This document shows positions 23,802-33,447 of a DNA stretch of 40,220 nt, piece by piece. The DNA is from SAR116 cluster bacterium (GTDB lineage: Bacteria; Pseudomonadota; Alphaproteobacteria; Puniceispirillales; Puniceispirillaceae). The notes beneath the pieces are model-generated. The model had not been told where the DNA came from. It did no database searches and was given only the letters and a program-made list of their open reading frames with translations. Within the stretch, counting starts at the first letter, position 1. Every line of letters starts with the position of its first letter. A program made the position numbers and the translations under genes. The stretch lies in the NCBI GenBank assembly GCA_004212735.1, contig SHBD01000013.1, positions 1 through 40,220 of the forward strand. The letters are read 5' to 3'.

Positions 23802-23853
23802 GCCACTTAAGACCACCACTCCAGCGCGCCACTTTAAGACCACCGCGTTAGAA
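23802..23853. repeat. two-copy 26-bp repeat upstream of the permease gene
   Basis: GCCACTTAAGACCACC at 23802 and GCCACTTTAAGACCACC at 23828 start two units exactly 26 bp apart, just before the permease gene start at 23874. The core CTTAAGACCACC reads in the direction of transcription and resembles the mRNA-sense core of the arrays at 388 and 19510. The rest of the gap 23642-23873 holds the hairpin and a T-rich stretch. Confidence 0.7.
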
Positions 23854-23873
23854 AAACACTTTCGAGACTGCCC

Positions 23874-24833
23874 ATGTTGACCATGATACTTCGGCGCATT
23901 TTTCTGGGACTGGCGACAATCTCCATCGTTTCACTGATCATTTTTGCTGGCGTTGAAATTCTGCCGGGAGATGCCTGCACACAATATCTGGAACAGGACC
24001 AGGCCGATGTGGAGCTTCTGGAGAAATGCCGTGATGATCTGAATCTGAACAGACCGGCCCACCAGCGCTATACAGAATGGGCGCTGGGCGCCCTCACCGG
24101 TGATTTGGGCATGTCGGTAAATGGCGAGGCGAAAATCAGCGATCTTGTCGGGGCGCGGTTTGCAAACTCCCTGCTTCTCGCTTTCTTTGCCCTGCTTGTC
24201 GGCGTGCCGCTGGCCATGCTGCTTGGCGTGATCACCGGTCTCTGGCGTGACCGAAAGCCCGACATCATTTTCTCGACCATCGCCATTTTTGCGATGACCA
24301 TTCCCGAATTTGTCTCGGCAACGCTGCTGATCCTTGTTTTCAGCGTATGGCTTGGCTGGCTGCCGGGGATTGTCCTGACATCTGCGGGGTCGCCAATCAG
24401 CGAATTTTTTCCTGAAATTCTGTTGCCGGTGATTGTCCTCTCGCTGGTCATGACAGCGCATGTGATGCGCATGGTCCGCTCCTCGGTGATCGAGGTGATG
24501 GCAAGTGACTATGTACAGATGGCGACGCTCAAGGGGGTGCCCTATTGGCAGATGGTGTTCCGCCATGCGCTGCCGAATGCGCTGCTGCCAGCGATCAATG
24601 TTGTTGCCCTGACGATTGCCTGGCTGCTTGGCGGTGTCGTTGTCATCGAGGTTGTGTTCAACTATCCCGGTCTTGGCCGGATGATGATTGATGCGATTTC
24701 CGACCGTGACCTGCCGGTGGTTCAGGCGATCGCCCTGATCGTTGCCTCGATCTATGTCTGCATCAATCTGACCGCAGATTTGATGACGATGATTGCCAAT
24801 CCAAAACTGCGCACAATGTATCTGAGAAAATGA
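23874..24833 (+). CDS. ABC transporter permease, DppB-like
   Basis: A 319-residue inner-membrane permease of the peptide/nickel ABC family with six hydrophobic helices. It begins MLTMILRRIFLGLATISIVSLIIF; the coupling-helix EAA-type loop reads SDYVQMATLKGVPYWQMVFRHALPNALLP, and the C-terminal FNYPGLGRMMIDAI is typical of DppB. No good ribosome site is visible before either ATG at 23874 or 23883, so the start is uncertain by three residues. The stop overlaps the next start as ATGA. Pairs with the DppC-like protein. Confidence 0.9.
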   Translation: MLTMILRRIFLGLATISIVSLIIFAGVEILPGDACTQYLEQDQADVELLEKCRDDLNLNRPAHQRYTEWALGALTGDLGMSVNGEAKISDLVGARFANSLLLAFFALLVGVPLAMLLGVITGLWRDRKPDIIFSTIAIFAMTIPEFVSATLLILVFSVWLGWLPGIVLTSAGSPISEFFPEILLPVIVLSLVMTAHVMRMVRSSVIEVMASDYVQMATLKGVPYWQMVFRHALPNALLPAINVVALTIAWLLGGVVVIEVVFNYPGLGRMMIDAISDRDLPVVQAIALIVASIYVCINLTADLMTMIANPKLRTMYLRK

Positions 24834-25720
24834 TGTCAACAGCAGCTCTCACAGAAAATCCAGCGAAAAGGCAGCGTTATGTTGCGGTGTTGCTTGATGT
24901 GATGAGTCGCCCGTCGGGCGCAATCGGGCTGTCGCTTGTCGTGTTTCATGTGTGTCTCGCCATCATCAGCCCGGTGATTGCGCCCTATGATTTCAAACTC
25001 CAGGACGCCTCGCTGATGCTCAGCCAGCCAAGCAACGCGCATTGGCTTGGCGCCGATCATCTGGGCCGGGATATCTTTTCACGGACGATGCTTGGGGGGC
25101 GTGAGGCTCTGCTGGTGACCGGCATTGCAACGCCTCTTGCCGTTCTATGGGGTGGCTTTGTTGGCATCCTGTTCGGTCTGACCGGAGGCCGGCTTGATGA
25201 GGTTTTGATGCGGATCGTCGATGCCTTTCTCTCGCTTCCCTGGATTTTGAAAATGCTGGTGCTGATTGTCACTTTTGGCACCGGGCTGGAGGTGCTGATA
25301 CCGACACTGGCCTTTTTCTATGGCATTCCGGTCATTCGCATTGCCCGCGCCGCCACACATGATGTGATCGCACGTGATTTTGTCTGGGCGGCAAAGGCGC
25401 GTGGCCACAGCCGGATCAGCATCATCTGGCGGGAATTGCTGCCCAATGTTCTGGATACGCTGATGGTCGAGGGGGCGATGCGCTGGTCATGGATGCTGCT
25501 GGCCTTTTCCTCACTCTCATTCCTTGGGTTTGGCGTATCGCCGCCAACACCTGACTGGGGATTGATGATTTCGGATGCCAGAGGATACATGTCCTTTGCG
25601 CCGTGGGGCGTCATCGGTCCGGTCGTCGCGCTGTCCTCGCTGATCATCGGTATCAATCTGACTGCCGACGCGCTGGCCAAGGCGCTTGGCATCGACCGTG
25701 CGCAGAAAGCACCGGTGTAG
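24830..25720 (+). CDS. ABC transporter permease, DppC-like
   Basis: A 296-residue permease, partner of the preceding one. Family features: an N-terminal helix (about 32-52) followed by LGADHLGRDIFSRTMLGGREALLVT, the EAA loop ARDFVWAAKARGHSRISIIWRELLPNVLD, and SFLGFGVSPPTPDWGLMISD near the C-terminus. Translationally coupled to the upstream permease by a 4-bp ATGA overlap and followed by the ATPase gene after one base, so the three form a tight operon. Confidence 0.92.
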   Translation: MMSTAALTENPAKRQRYVAVLLDVMSRPSGAIGLSLVVFHVCLAIISPVIAPYDFKLQDASLMLSQPSNAHWLGADHLGRDIFSRTMLGGREALLVTGIATPLAVLWGGFVGILFGLTGGRLDEVLMRIVDAFLSLPWILKMLVLIVTFGTGLEVLIPTLAFFYGIPVIRIARAATHDVIARDFVWAAKARGHSRISIIWRELLPNVLDTLMVEGAMRWSWMLLAFSSLSFLGFGVSPPTPDWGLMISDARGYMSFAPWGVIGPVVALSSLIIGINLTADALAKALGIDRAQKAPV

Positions 25721-25721
25721 G

Positions 25722-27752
25722 ATGAGCGCGCCCGCTTTCATCAACATCCAGAACCTGTCTGTTGGCTATACCAGCCAGAGCGGTGAGATCATTCGCGTGC
25801 TGCGCGACGTCAGCCTGTCGATCAACCGTGGTGAGAGCATCGGACTTGTTGGTGAGAGTGGATCCGGAAAAAGCACGCTGGCACTTGCGGCGCTCGGTTT
25901 TTTCAAGCGTGGTCTGCGCGCCCTCGAGGGGGATGTGGAATTTGACGGCATTGATATGCTGGCCCTTGAGCGGGATGATTTACAGGCAATCAGGGGTGGG
26001 CGTCTTGCATTGATCCCGCAAAATTCCGGGCAATCTCTGACCCCAACCCTGCGCATCGGCCAGCAGGTTGCCGAGGCACTGCGCCTTCATAGCCAGCTTG
26101 ATGAGAGCGATTTTGAGGCGCGCGTTGTCGAACTCCTCACCCAGGTTCGTCTGCCCGAACCAGCCACATTGGTATCACGCTTCCCGCATGAGCTGTCAGG
26201 CGGCCAGCAACAGCGTGTCGCCGTCGCCATGGCGCTTGCCGGAGAGCCTGATGCGCTGCTGCTCGATGAGCCGACAACCGGGCTTGATGTGACGACGCAG
26301 GCGCATATTCTCGAACTTCTGCGTGATCTGGCAAGCGAGCGCAATATGGCGATGCTGTATGTCAGTCACGATCTTGGGGCGATTTCGCGGGTCTGCGACC
26401 GTGTGGTTGTCATGTATGCGGGCGAGATCGCACTAAAAGGCACGACAAAACAGGTCCTGCTTGCGCCGCGCCATCCCTATGCGCATGGGCTGCTTGCCTC
26501 GATCCCCCGATTGACCCAGACCAGCCTGCCACTGGCGCTGGATGGACGCCCGCCAATGCCTGGCGAGACCATCACTGGCTGTGCCTTTGCCGATCGCTGC
26601 GCCCTTGCCGACGAGAGATGTCAGTCAACCCCGCCAGCGCTGAAACAGCTTGAGAGTGGCGAAGAGGTGCGTTGTTTCCACCCCGACAGGATTGACCAGT
26701 TGCCGGTGGTTAATAAGGCGGCGGCGAATAAGACGGTAACGCAAAAAGGTGAGGTGTCTGCGGACCATGGCGGTGATGCGCTTGGCCTGAACCAGCTCGC
26801 CATCAGCTATGCCAAGCCAAGCCTGTGGAACCAGCTCTTTAGCAGCGGCAGCACGCCGCCTGCCACCGTTGACAATATCAACATCTCGATCAGGACTGGC
26901 GAGACGCTTGGCCTTGTCGGAGAGAGTGGCAGCGGCAAATCAACCATTCTGAAAGCCATCGCCGGGTTGATTTCGCCAAAAACCGGCCATCTCGTCCTGA
27001 ATGGTGAGGCCAGATTGACGCCAAAGGTTGAGGACCGGCCGGCCCTGCACCTGCGTCAAATTCAGATGATCTTCCAAAACCCGGATGACAGCCTCAACCC
27101 ACGACATACCATCGCCCAGATCCTGGCCCAGCCTTTGCGGCTCTATTTCAGCCTGACCGGTGAGGAGCTGCGCCAGCGCAGTATTGAGCTGCTTGAACGG
27201 GTGCGGCTCGGTAGCCATTACCTCGACCGCCTGCCAAGCCAGCTTTCGGGCGGCGAAAAACAGCGTGTGGCGGTGGCCCGCGCCTTTGCCGCAGAACCCG
27301 CAATCGTGCTGTGTGACGAGGTGACTTCGGCACTTGATGTTTCAGTTCAGGCGGCGGTGCTTGATTTGCTGAACGAGTTGAAAACCCAGCAGGGAACAAC
27401 CTATATTTTCGTGTCGCATGATCTGGCCGTGGTCAAGGCCATTTCCAACCGTGTGGCGGTTCTGTATCAGGGGCGCCTGTGTGAGATTGGTCCGGCTGAT
27501 GCCGTCTATTCCGGCCCGTTCCACCCTTACACCGATGTTCTGCTTGGGGCGGTTCTCGAACCTGACCCGGATTTTGTGCCAAAATTGAGCGCCGATGATG
27601 TGGTTGAGCTGTCACCGCCCGAAACGGGATGCCCGTTCCAGCGCCGGTGCCCGCGAAAACTTGGAAAAATCTGTGAGACAGACACCCCGCCAGCGCGGCT
27701 TTTTGACAATGGCCACCAGATCAATTGCCATATCCCAGAGACCGACCTCTAG
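25722..27752 (+). CDS. fused double ABC ATPase, DppD-DppF-like
   Basis: A 676-residue cytoplasmic ATPase made of two complete ABC domains, equivalent to DppD plus DppF in one chain. Walker A motifs GESGSGKST lie at about 44-52 and 400-408; signatures [12 protein letters not shown] and [15 protein letters not shown]; Walker B ALLLDEPT and [12 protein letters not shown]. Each half ends with a Cys-containing oligopeptide/dipeptide C-terminal motif ([14 protein letters not shown] and [15 protein letters not shown]). The second Walker B has DEVTSALD where DEPTSALD is usual, a common family variant. The ATG at 25722 gives the natural N-terminus; an earlier in-frame start overlaps the permease gene. 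Convergent with ureG (19-bp gap). Confidence 0.92.
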   Translation: MSAPAFINIQNLSVGYTSQSGEIIRVLRDVSLSINRGESIGLVGESGSGKSTLALAALGFFKRGLRALEGDVEFDGIDMLALERDDLQAIRGGRLALIPQNSGQSLTPTLRIGQQVAEALRLHSQLDESDFEARVVELLTQVRLPEPATLVSRFPHELSGGQQQRVAVAMALAGEPDALLLDEPTTGLDVTTQAHILELLRDLASERNMAMLYVSHDLGAISRVCDRVVVMYAGEIALKGTTKQVLLAPRHPYAHGLLASIPRLTQTSLPLALDGRPPMPGETITGCAFADRCALADERCQSTPPALKQLESGEEVRCFHPDRIDQLPVVNKAAANKTVTQKGEVSADHGGDALGLNQLAISYAKPSLWNQLFSSGSTPPATVDNINISIRTGETLGLVGESGSGKSTILKAIAGLISPKTGHLVLNGEARLTPKVEDRPALHLRQIQMIFQNPDDSLNPRHTIAQILAQPLRLYFSLTGEELRQRSIELLERVRLGSHYLDRLPSQLSGGEKQRVAVARAFAAEPAIVLCDEVTSALDVSVQAAVLDLLNELKTQQGTTYIFVSHDLAVVKAISNRVAVLYQGRLCEIGPADAVYSGPFHPYTDVLLGAVLEPDPDFVPKLSADDVVELSPPETGCPFQRRCPRKLGKICETDTPPARLFDNGHQINCHIPETDL

Positions 27753-27771
27753 GGGCCGGTGCCGGTGGCGA

Positions 27772-28437
27772 TCAGCCAGTCTCATCCGCCGTGATCACCA
27801 GACCCCCTGCCTCACACAGAAAAGCCACCAGCTCGGCAACGCCGTCATTCTTGCGCATTGAGCCAAAAATGAAAGGCAGATCACCCCGGCCCGCCTTGGT
27901 ATCGGCGCGCATTTGCGCAAGATCAACCTCGACATGAGGCGCCAGTTCGATCTTGTTGACCACAAGCATATCGGATTTGAGAAGGGCTGGCCCCTTTTTG
28001 CGGGGAATGTCAGCGCCCATGCAGACATCAATGACATAGATGGTCAAATCGACCAGCTCCGGGCTGAAGGTCGCGGCCAGATTGTCGCCGCCAGACTCGA
28101 TCAGGATCAACTCCAGATCAGGGACGTTTCTCTTCAGATCCTCAACAGCCGCCAGATTGACCGAGGCATCCTCGCGGATGGCCGTGTGGGGGCAGCCACC
28201 GGTTTCCACCCCGCGAATGCGCTCAGCTGGCAGCGCCTGCGCCCGCACCAGAAAATCGGCATCCTCGCGCGTGTAAATGTCGTTGGTAATCACCGCCATC
28301 GAGATATGGGGGGCCAGCGCCCGGCACAAAGCCTCTGTCATGCTGGTCTTGCCAGCACCAACAGGGCCGCCAATGCCAACGCGCAACGGGCCATGTTTGA
28401 GGGCAGGTTTTGCCAGTGAGGATGTGTGCACATTCAT
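27772..28437 (-). CDS. ureG: urease accessory GTPase UreG
   Basis: A 221-residue SIMIBI GTPase that delivers nickel to apo-urease with UreE, UreF and UreD. The P-loop GGPVGAGKT is at 23-31; the nickel-binding Cys-Pro-His is C82-P83-H84 in [11 protein letters not shown]; the guanine-specificity NKIEL follows near 170. Length is normal. Its start overlaps the ureF stop by 4 bp. Last gene of the operon. Confidence 0.97.
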   Translation of the reverse strand: MNVHTSSLAKPALKHGPLRVGIGGPVGAGKTSMTEALCRALAPHISMAVITNDIYTREDADFLVRAQALPAERIRGVETGGCPHTAIREDASVNLAAVEDLKRNVPDLELILIESGGDNLAATFSPELVDLTIYVIDVCMGADIPRKKGPALLKSDMLVVNKIELAPHVEVDLAQMRADTKAGRGDLPFIFGSMRKNDGVAELVAFLCEAGGLVITADETG

Positions 28438-29120
28438 GTCCGGTAAATCCGCTGGGAGGCTGTTTCATGTTCAAGCGCACAAAGATCGGCCCCAAGAGCG
28501 AACCCGCCAATTGACCCGGTATCGGTGGCGAGCGCCTTGGCGATTGCGGCCTCAAGGGAGGGGGTCAGCGCAAGCAGGCAGCGCTGGCCCTCCATCTGGC
28601 CAATCGGCACCGTCCGCACGGCCACTGAAATCTGTTGCATGCAGATGGATTGAAGGAAGGCCGCCACAGTCGCCTCAACCGCGATGCCGAGGTTTCGTGC
28701 CGCGATGCCGACGGCCACCGGGTAGCCGAGACCATCAGCGATCTCAAGACCCTGTGTCTCGCGCATCAGATTGGCAAAGGCTGCGCCAAGCTCGGTTGTT
28801 TCCTGATGCCGTTCAGCGCCAGCACAAAGCGCAAGGCACAGATCATTCACCGCCTCGCCCTCATAGGCCGCGCGAAGAAGGACCGCATCATTGAACGCCG
28901 GTCCCTGTAGCAAAGCAACACGCAGCCAATCGGCAAGGCTGTCACAATCAGTGACATCGCCGCGTGCAATCGCTGTCTCCAGCCCGGCAGAATAGCTGAA
29001 GGCACCAATCGGAAAGGCGGGCGAGAACCAGTTTTGCAGAATCAGCAGGCTCTGTTGTGCGGAGAGCGGTGCCTCAGGTTTCATGTCGGCTTTCAGGTCA
29101 TTCTCCATATCAATGCTCAT
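28434..29120 (-). CDS. ureF: urease accessory protein UreF
   Basis: About 228 residues, all-helical UreF, which with UreD and UreG forms the activation complex on urease and gates the GTPase. Conserved parts seen: [24 protein letters not shown] near the N-terminus and [20 protein letters not shown]-like pattern toward the end (split here by GQMEGQ). The start is uncertain: ATG at 29120 overlaps the ureE stop by 11 bp, ATG at 29108 lies just after it; longer versions to 29153 run inside ureE. Coupled to ureG by a 4-bp overlap. Confidence 0.93.
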   Translation of the reverse strand: MSIDMENDLKADMKPEAPLSAQQSLLILQNWFSPAFPIGAFSYSAGLETAIARGDVTDCDSLADWLRVALLQGPAFNDAVLLRAAYEGEAVNDLCLALCAGAERHQETTELGAAFANLMRETQGLEIADGLGYPVAVGIAARNLGIAVEATVAAFLQSICMQQISVAVRTVPIGQMEGQRCLLALTPSLEAAIAKALATDTGSIGGFALGADLCALEHETASQRIYRT

Positions 29121-29568
29121 GACCATGGGTCCGCCCGTGGCCATAGGCACCACCTTCGGGCATGAAAGGCGCGGTGAGCGATGTCACCATCGCGCCAAGC
29201 TGTTCCAGCATTGCCTTTAACACAGCGTCATCGCGGATCAGAATATGGTCAGCGGCAATCTGGCAGGGGGTATGGCGGTTGCCAACATGCCAGGCAATAC
29301 GTGGCAGATTGTCATGCCGCACCGCCAGCAACGGCTCCGCCGCCGCCTGAACAAGTATTATGCGCCCATCATCAAGGCGAAACCCCTCCCCATGATTTAC
29401 CGATCTTGTCTCGGCAAGCTCAACCAGAAACGCCTCACCATTGTCGCTGACCAGCCGCTTGCGCCGCAGGAACCGCGCCTCATAATCCAGCGTCACCGTA
29501 TCAAACGTTCCGGTGTCCGGATTGGCGCCTCGATGAGTGTGCGGCTCAATTTCCTGTGCCAAATGCAT
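29110..29568 (-). CDS. ureE: urease accessory metallochaperone UreE
   Basis: A 152-residue nickel metallochaperone that supplies UreG. The peptide-binding N-domain contains LDYEARFLRRKRL; the metal domain has WHVGNRHTPCQI with the conserved interface His. The C-terminal tail [14 protein letters not shown] is His-rich, adding nickel sites. Gap of 9 bp to ureC. Confidence 0.94.
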   Translation of the reverse strand: MHLAQEIEPHTHRGANPDTGTFDTVTLDYEARFLRRKRLVSDNGEAFLVELAETRSVNHGEGFRLDDGRIILVQAAAEPLLAVRHDNLPRIAWHVGNRHTPCQIAADHILIRDDAVLKAMLEQLGAMVTSLTAPFMPEGGAYGHGRTHGHEH

Positions 29569-29577
29569 GCCCGCCCC

Positions 29578-31287
29578 CTAATACATGAAATAGCGCTGCG
29601 CCATCGGCAGTTCTTCAGCCGGCTCGCAGGTCAGCAATTCGCCGTCGGCGCGCACCTCATAGGTTTCAGGGTTGACCTCGATATCAGGACAATAGGCATT
29701 ATGCACCATATCCGCCTTGGAGATGGTTCGCGTGTTTTCCACCGGCATTGTCGTTTTGGCCAGACCAAGCTGTTCGGCAATGCCCTCTGCCTGTGCCGCG
29801 GCACTGACGAAGGTGACGGCTGATGCCTCCACCGACCGGCCAAAGGCACCGAACATCGGTCTTGTATAGACAGGCTGCGGCGTCGGGATCGAGGCGTTGG
29901 GATCACCCATCTGCGCGCAGGCAATAGAGCCGCCAATCAACACCATCTCGGGCTTGACGCCAAAAAAGGCCGGATGCCAGAGCACCAGATCAGCGCGCTT
30001 ACCAATGGCGATCGAGCCGATATGCGCCGAAATGCCATGCGCAATTGCCGGGTTGATGGTGTATTTCGCAACATAGCGTTTCACCCTGACATTGTCATTG
30101 TCACCGGTCTCAGCGGCAAGTCGGCCGCGTTGCACCTTCATCTTGTGTGCTGTCTGCCAGGTGCGGATAATCACCTCGCCAACGCGGCCCATTGCCTGGC
30201 TGTCGGAGGCAATGATAGAAAAGGCACCCATGTCGTGAAGAATGTCCTCGGCGGCAATCGTCTCTCGGCGGATGCGGCTTTCGGCGAAAGCGACATCCTC
30301 GGGAATTGATTTATCGAGGTGGTGACACACCATCAGCATATCCAGATGCTCTTCAAGCGTGTTCACCGTATAGGGACGTGTCGGGTTGGTCGAGGATGGC
30401 AAGACATGGCTCTCGCCACAAATCTTGATGATGTCGGGGGCATGTCCGCCCCCTGCCCCTTCGGTGTGAAAGGCATGGATGACGCGCTCTTTCATCGCGG
30501 CGACCGTATGCTCGACAAAACCGCTCTCGTTCAGCGTATCAGTATGGATCATCACCTGAACATCCATCGCATCGGCAACTGACAGGCAGTTATCGATGGC
30601 AGCCGGAGTTGTGCCCCAATCCTCATGGAGTTTCAGGGCGCAGGCGCCGCCACGAACCTGTTCCTCCAATGCCGATGGCAGGGCGGCATTGCCCTTGCCG
30701 GCAAAGGCCAGATTCATGGCGAACGCATCAGCCGATTGCAGCATCCGGCCAATATGCCAGGGGCCGGGCGTACAGGTTGTCGCCAGCGTGCCATGCGCCG
30801 GACCGGTGCCGCCGCCAAGCATCGTCGTCAAACCGGAATGCAGCGCATCATCGATCTGTTGCGGACAGATGTAATGGATGTGGCTGTCAAAGCCCCCTGC
30901 GGTGAGAATATGGCCCTCGCCGGCAATCGCCTCGGTTCCGGGCCCGATGATGATATCCACCCCGGGCTGGGTGTCCGGGTTTCCCGCCTTGCCGATGCCG
31001 CAGATCACACCATCACGAAGACCAATATCGGCCTTGAAAATACCAGACACATCAACCACCAGCGCATTGGTGATCACCGTATCCGCCGCACCATCGGCGC
31101 GGCTCGCCTGTGATTGGCCCATACCATCACGAATAACTTTGCCGCCGCCGAATTTCACCTCTTCGCCATAGGTGGTGAAATCCTGTTCCACCTCGATGAT
31201 CAGATCGGTATCGGCAAGCCGCACACGGTCACCCGTCGTTGGGCCGTACATATCAGCATAAGCGGCACGAGAAATCTGTTTCGGCAT
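29578..31287 (-). CDS. ureC: urease subunit alpha (catalytic)
   Basis: A 569-residue catalytic subunit of the nickel urease that hydrolyses urea to ammonia and carbamate. Active-site residues are all present: H136 and H138 ([11 protein letters not shown]), carbamylated lysine K219 (ALKLHEDWG), H248, H274 ([15 protein letters not shown]), the mobile-flap Cys-His C321-H322 ([16 protein letters not shown]) and D362. The ATG at 31285-31287 overlaps the ureB stop as TGATG; a GTG one codon earlier is less likely. Confidence 0.98.
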   Translation of the reverse strand: MPKQISRAAYADMYGPTTGDRVRLADTDLIIEVEQDFTTYGEEVKFGGGKVIRDGMGQSQASRADGAADTVITNALVVDVSGIFKADIGLRDGVICGIGKAGNPDTQPGVDIIIGPGTEAIAGEGHILTAGGFDSHIHYICPQQIDDALHSGLTTMLGGGTGPAHGTLATTCTPGPWHIGRMLQSADAFAMNLAFAGKGNAALPSALEEQVRGGACALKLHEDWGTTPAAIDNCLSVADAMDVQVMIHTDTLNESGFVEHTVAAMKERVIHAFHTEGAGGGHAPDIIKICGESHVLPSSTNPTRPYTVNTLEEHLDMLMVCHHLDKSIPEDVAFAESRIRRETIAAEDILHDMGAFSIIASDSQAMGRVGEVIIRTWQTAHKMKVQRGRLAAETGDNDNVRVKRYVAKYTINPAIAHGISAHIGSIAIGKRADLVLWHPAFFGVKPEMVLIGGSIACAQMGDPNASIPTPQPVYTRPMFGAFGRSVEASAVTFVSAAAQAEGIAEQLGLAKTTMPVENTRTISKADMVHNAYCPDIEVNPETYEVRADGELLTCEPAEELPMAQRYFMY

Positions 31288-31592
31288 CACAGCACTCCCA
31301 TAATCTGCTGATTGAACCCGTAGACAAGCCGGTTACCCGACAGCGGCACAAGCGTCACCTCGCGCTGCTGTCCCGGCTCAAACCTCACCGCCGTTCCGGC
31401 GGCAATGTCGAGGCGCATGCCTCTGGCTGCCGTGCGGTCAAAATCAAGCGCGGGGTTGGTTTCGGCAAAATGATAATGGCTGCCAACCTGAACCGGCCTG
31501 TCGCCGGTATTGGCAACAACAAGGCTGATCTGCTCAGCCCCTTCATTCAGGGTAATCTCGCCGTCTGCCGGCAGAATCTCTCCGGGGATCAT
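31287..31592 (-). CDS. ureB: urease subunit beta
   Basis: A 101-residue structural subunit of urease. It shows the standard [18 protein letters not shown] start, [18 protein letters not shown] in the middle and the [13 protein letters not shown]-type end. Overlaps ureA by 4 bp and ureC by 1 bp, so the three structural genes are translationally coupled. Confidence 0.97.
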   Translation of the reverse strand: MIPGEILPADGEITLNEGAEQISLVVANTGDRPVQVGSHYHFAETNPALDFDRTAARGMRLDIAAGTAVRFEPGQQREVTLVPLSGNRLVYGFNQQIMGVL

Positions 31593-31906
31593 GATGTGCC
31601 TTTCCTGCGGATGGGGTGATGGACAGTGACCAGCTTGGTGCCATCGGGAAAAGTGGCCTCAACCTGAACGTCATGGATCATCTCGGCAATGCCGTCCATA
31701 CATTGGTCGATTGTGATCACATGCGCCCCCGCCTCCATCAGCTCGGCAACCGATTTGCCATCGCGCGCACCCTCAACAACGAAATCGGTGATCAGGGCAA
31801 TCGCCTCTGGATGGTTAAGCTTGACGCCGCGCGCCAGCCGGGCCCGCGCCACCATGGCGGCGAGGCTGATCAGCATCTTGTCTTTTTCCCGGGGGGTGAG
31901 TTTCAT
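31589..31906 (-). CDS. ureA: urease subunit gamma
   Basis: A 105-residue structural subunit with the family start [49 protein letters not shown] and the ending TVHHPI. A second ATG directly upstream (31909) is closer to the GAGG ribosome site than usual, so 31906 is chosen. Eight bases or so separate it from the ureD stop. Confidence 0.96.
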   Translation of the reverse strand: MKLTPREKDKMLISLAAMVARARLARGVKLNHPEAIALITDFVVEGARDGKSVAELMEAGAHVITIDQCMDGIAEMIHDVQVEATFPDGTKLVTVHHPIRRKGTS

Positions 31907-31914
31907 CATCTACC

Positions 31915-32733
31915 TCATGAATGCCAGACGCGCGGCACCTGCTGCCCGCGCATCGCGGTTAGAATGCGTAAAAGGCCGGCTTTGCCAGCCATGGTCTGCG
32001 ATGCCAGCACGCGTAACACGAGCCTGCCCTGCCAGACGGACAGCGCCGCCCGCACCTCAAGGCCGGCCAATGATGCTTCGATATCGGCCCTCACCTGCGC
32101 AAGACGGGGGCCAACATAGACAAGAGTGGCCGCCATCTGCGCACCAGCTGCACCGGCGCTGGTGCCAAGCAGGCTGGTGATATTGTCATCAAGGCGCACT
32201 GCCTCAGCATGGATCAACCGGCCGTCACGGCGAATGCGCCAGCGATCAGTGAAATGACAGTTCGTCAAAATTTCACCCATCGCATGCCGCCCAAAGACAA
32301 GCGATTCCAGAACCAGACACTCACTGCTTACATCAAGATCAATGTCAATCGTCCGGGCCAGCCTGCTCTGGTCAAACAGAATGGTTTCCTGCGGCAGCCA
32401 GTGTATAGCGCCACCATTCCTGGCTGACAGCCGAACTTTCAGGCTGGCGATGTCGGTTGTGTTGCTGGCATAGGCGCGTTCAGCCGCCTGTGTCGTGACA
32501 AGGAGGTGGCTGGCATCGGCAGAACAATCATAGCAAAAGGCATCACCACCGGTGATACCGCCGGCGGTATTCACCAGAACGATTTCATGCGCGGGACCAT
32601 GACTGCGCGGCAACAACGCTTTTGCAGCACCAGATTGATACAGCCGGTCAAGCGCGTTTTCGCGAAACACGACATCCGCTGCGCCGCGCGATCGCTGGAG
32701 TGTGTTTGCAAAAGAACCCGTACCGTCCATCAT
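31915..32733 (-). CDS. ureD: urease accessory protein UreD (UreH)
   Basis: A 272-residue accessory scaffold that binds apo-urease with UreF and UreG for nickel insertion. Recognised by LPRSHGPAHEIVLVNTAGGITGGDAF near the N-terminus, TTQAAERAYAS, and LVLESLVFGRHAMGE. First gene of the ureDABCEFG operon. Two adjacent ATGs (32733 and 32730) begin the frame and the only ribosome-site-like CAGG touches them, so translation may start poorly or be leaderless. Confidence 0.95.
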   Translation of the reverse strand: MMDGTGSFANTLQRSRGAADVVFRENALDRLYQSGAAKALLPRSHGPAHEIVLVNTAGGITGGDAFCYDCSADASHLLVTTQAAERAYASNTTDIASLKVRLSARNGGAIHWLPQETILFDQSRLARTIDIDLDVSSECLVLESLVFGRHAMGEILTNCHFTDRWRIRRDGRLIHAEAVRLDDNITSLLGTSAGAAGAQMAATLVYVGPRLAQVRADIEASLAGLEVRAALSVWQGRLVLRVLASQTMAGKAGLLRILTAMRGQQVPRVWHS

Positions 32734-32766
32734 CCTGACGTTTGATATAGCAATTTATGGCGCATC

Positions 32767-32782
32767 CGCCAACCGATTGGCG
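32767..32782. promoter_or_regulatory. short inverted repeat upstream of ureD
   Basis: CGCCAA-CCGA-TTGGCG, a perfect 6-bp inverted repeat with 4-base centre, lies 34 bp upstream of the ureD start in the 244-bp divergent gap 32734-32977. It could be an operator or a leader hairpin. The remainder of the gap is AT-rich from about 32850 and holds promoter-like sequence for the small gene on the plus strand, but no further gene. Confidence 0.35.
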
Positions 32783-32977
32783 CACGCTTTCCTCTTTGAT
32801 CACAGCATTGCAGCTGACATAAGCAATCGTACCGCGCGTCATCACGAAAAAATACAATTATTCAATTGCCTAGACACCAGGAGAGAAAAACATAAAAAAT
32901 ATTTGGATAGTTTAACTAAAAATTAGGATGTTCTTGATATGTTCATGTTATTAAAAACCTCAGAAGGATCATGAAAC

Positions 32978-33373
32978 ATGAAATTAATCAACGGAACAAA
33001 GATCAGCGTTCAAACCCGCGAGCAGGATGTCGACAAGATCGTGGATGCGGTTTGTGCCATCGACCCACTGAGTTACGGCCTCTATGATCGCAATGTGCTG
33101 ATCCGGCGACAATGCACCGGCACATACAAACCCCAAGAAGGATCAACGACACATCTGCACCTTGGCACAACAGATTTGCAGATATTGCAATATGTGGAGT
33201 TGGAGTTTGTCCTGGATTCCTCAACAGATTTGGACAATGTGTTGGAAGCGATCATCGCGGTTCATCATTACGAGGAGCCGATTATTCATATTTTGCCCGT
33301 TCAAACCACGCGCGCCGACTACAATCCTCACTCGGATAACAAAAATAGGTGGTGGCATGAAAAAGAAACCTGA
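32978..33373 (+). CDS. Nif3-insert/YqfO-like small protein (PII/CutA-like fold)
   Basis: A 131-residue protein with no signal peptide. LYDRNVLIRRQCTGTYKP followed by YVELEFVLDSS and AIIAVHHYEEPIIHI matches the pattern of stand-alone YqfO / Nif3-insert proteins (as in GNYDxCxFxxxGxGxFxPxxG and AAHPYEEPAYD), which adopt a trimeric CutA/PII-like fold. The usual HPYEEP is HHYEEP, and the protein has an extra C-terminal tail NPHSDNKNRWWHEKET rich in charged and Trp/His residues. Function of this family is unknown; metal or small-ligand binding is possible. An AGAAGG ribosome site lies about 13 bases upstream. Divergent from ureD, convergent with cysNC. Remote similarity judged by eye. Confidence 0.65.
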   Translation: MKLINGTKISVQTREQDVDKIVDAVCAIDPLSYGLYDRNVLIRRQCTGTYKPQEGSTTHLHLGTTDLQILQYVELEFVLDSSTDLDNVLEAIIAVHHYEEPIIHILPVQTTRADYNPHSDNKNRWWHEKET

Positions 33374-33447
33374 CTTCGGTTCGCGCGATTTGTCAGCCAG
33401 ATGAAGGCACCCAGCAGAGCATTTGCGCTAAATCTTCTGATCTTCGC

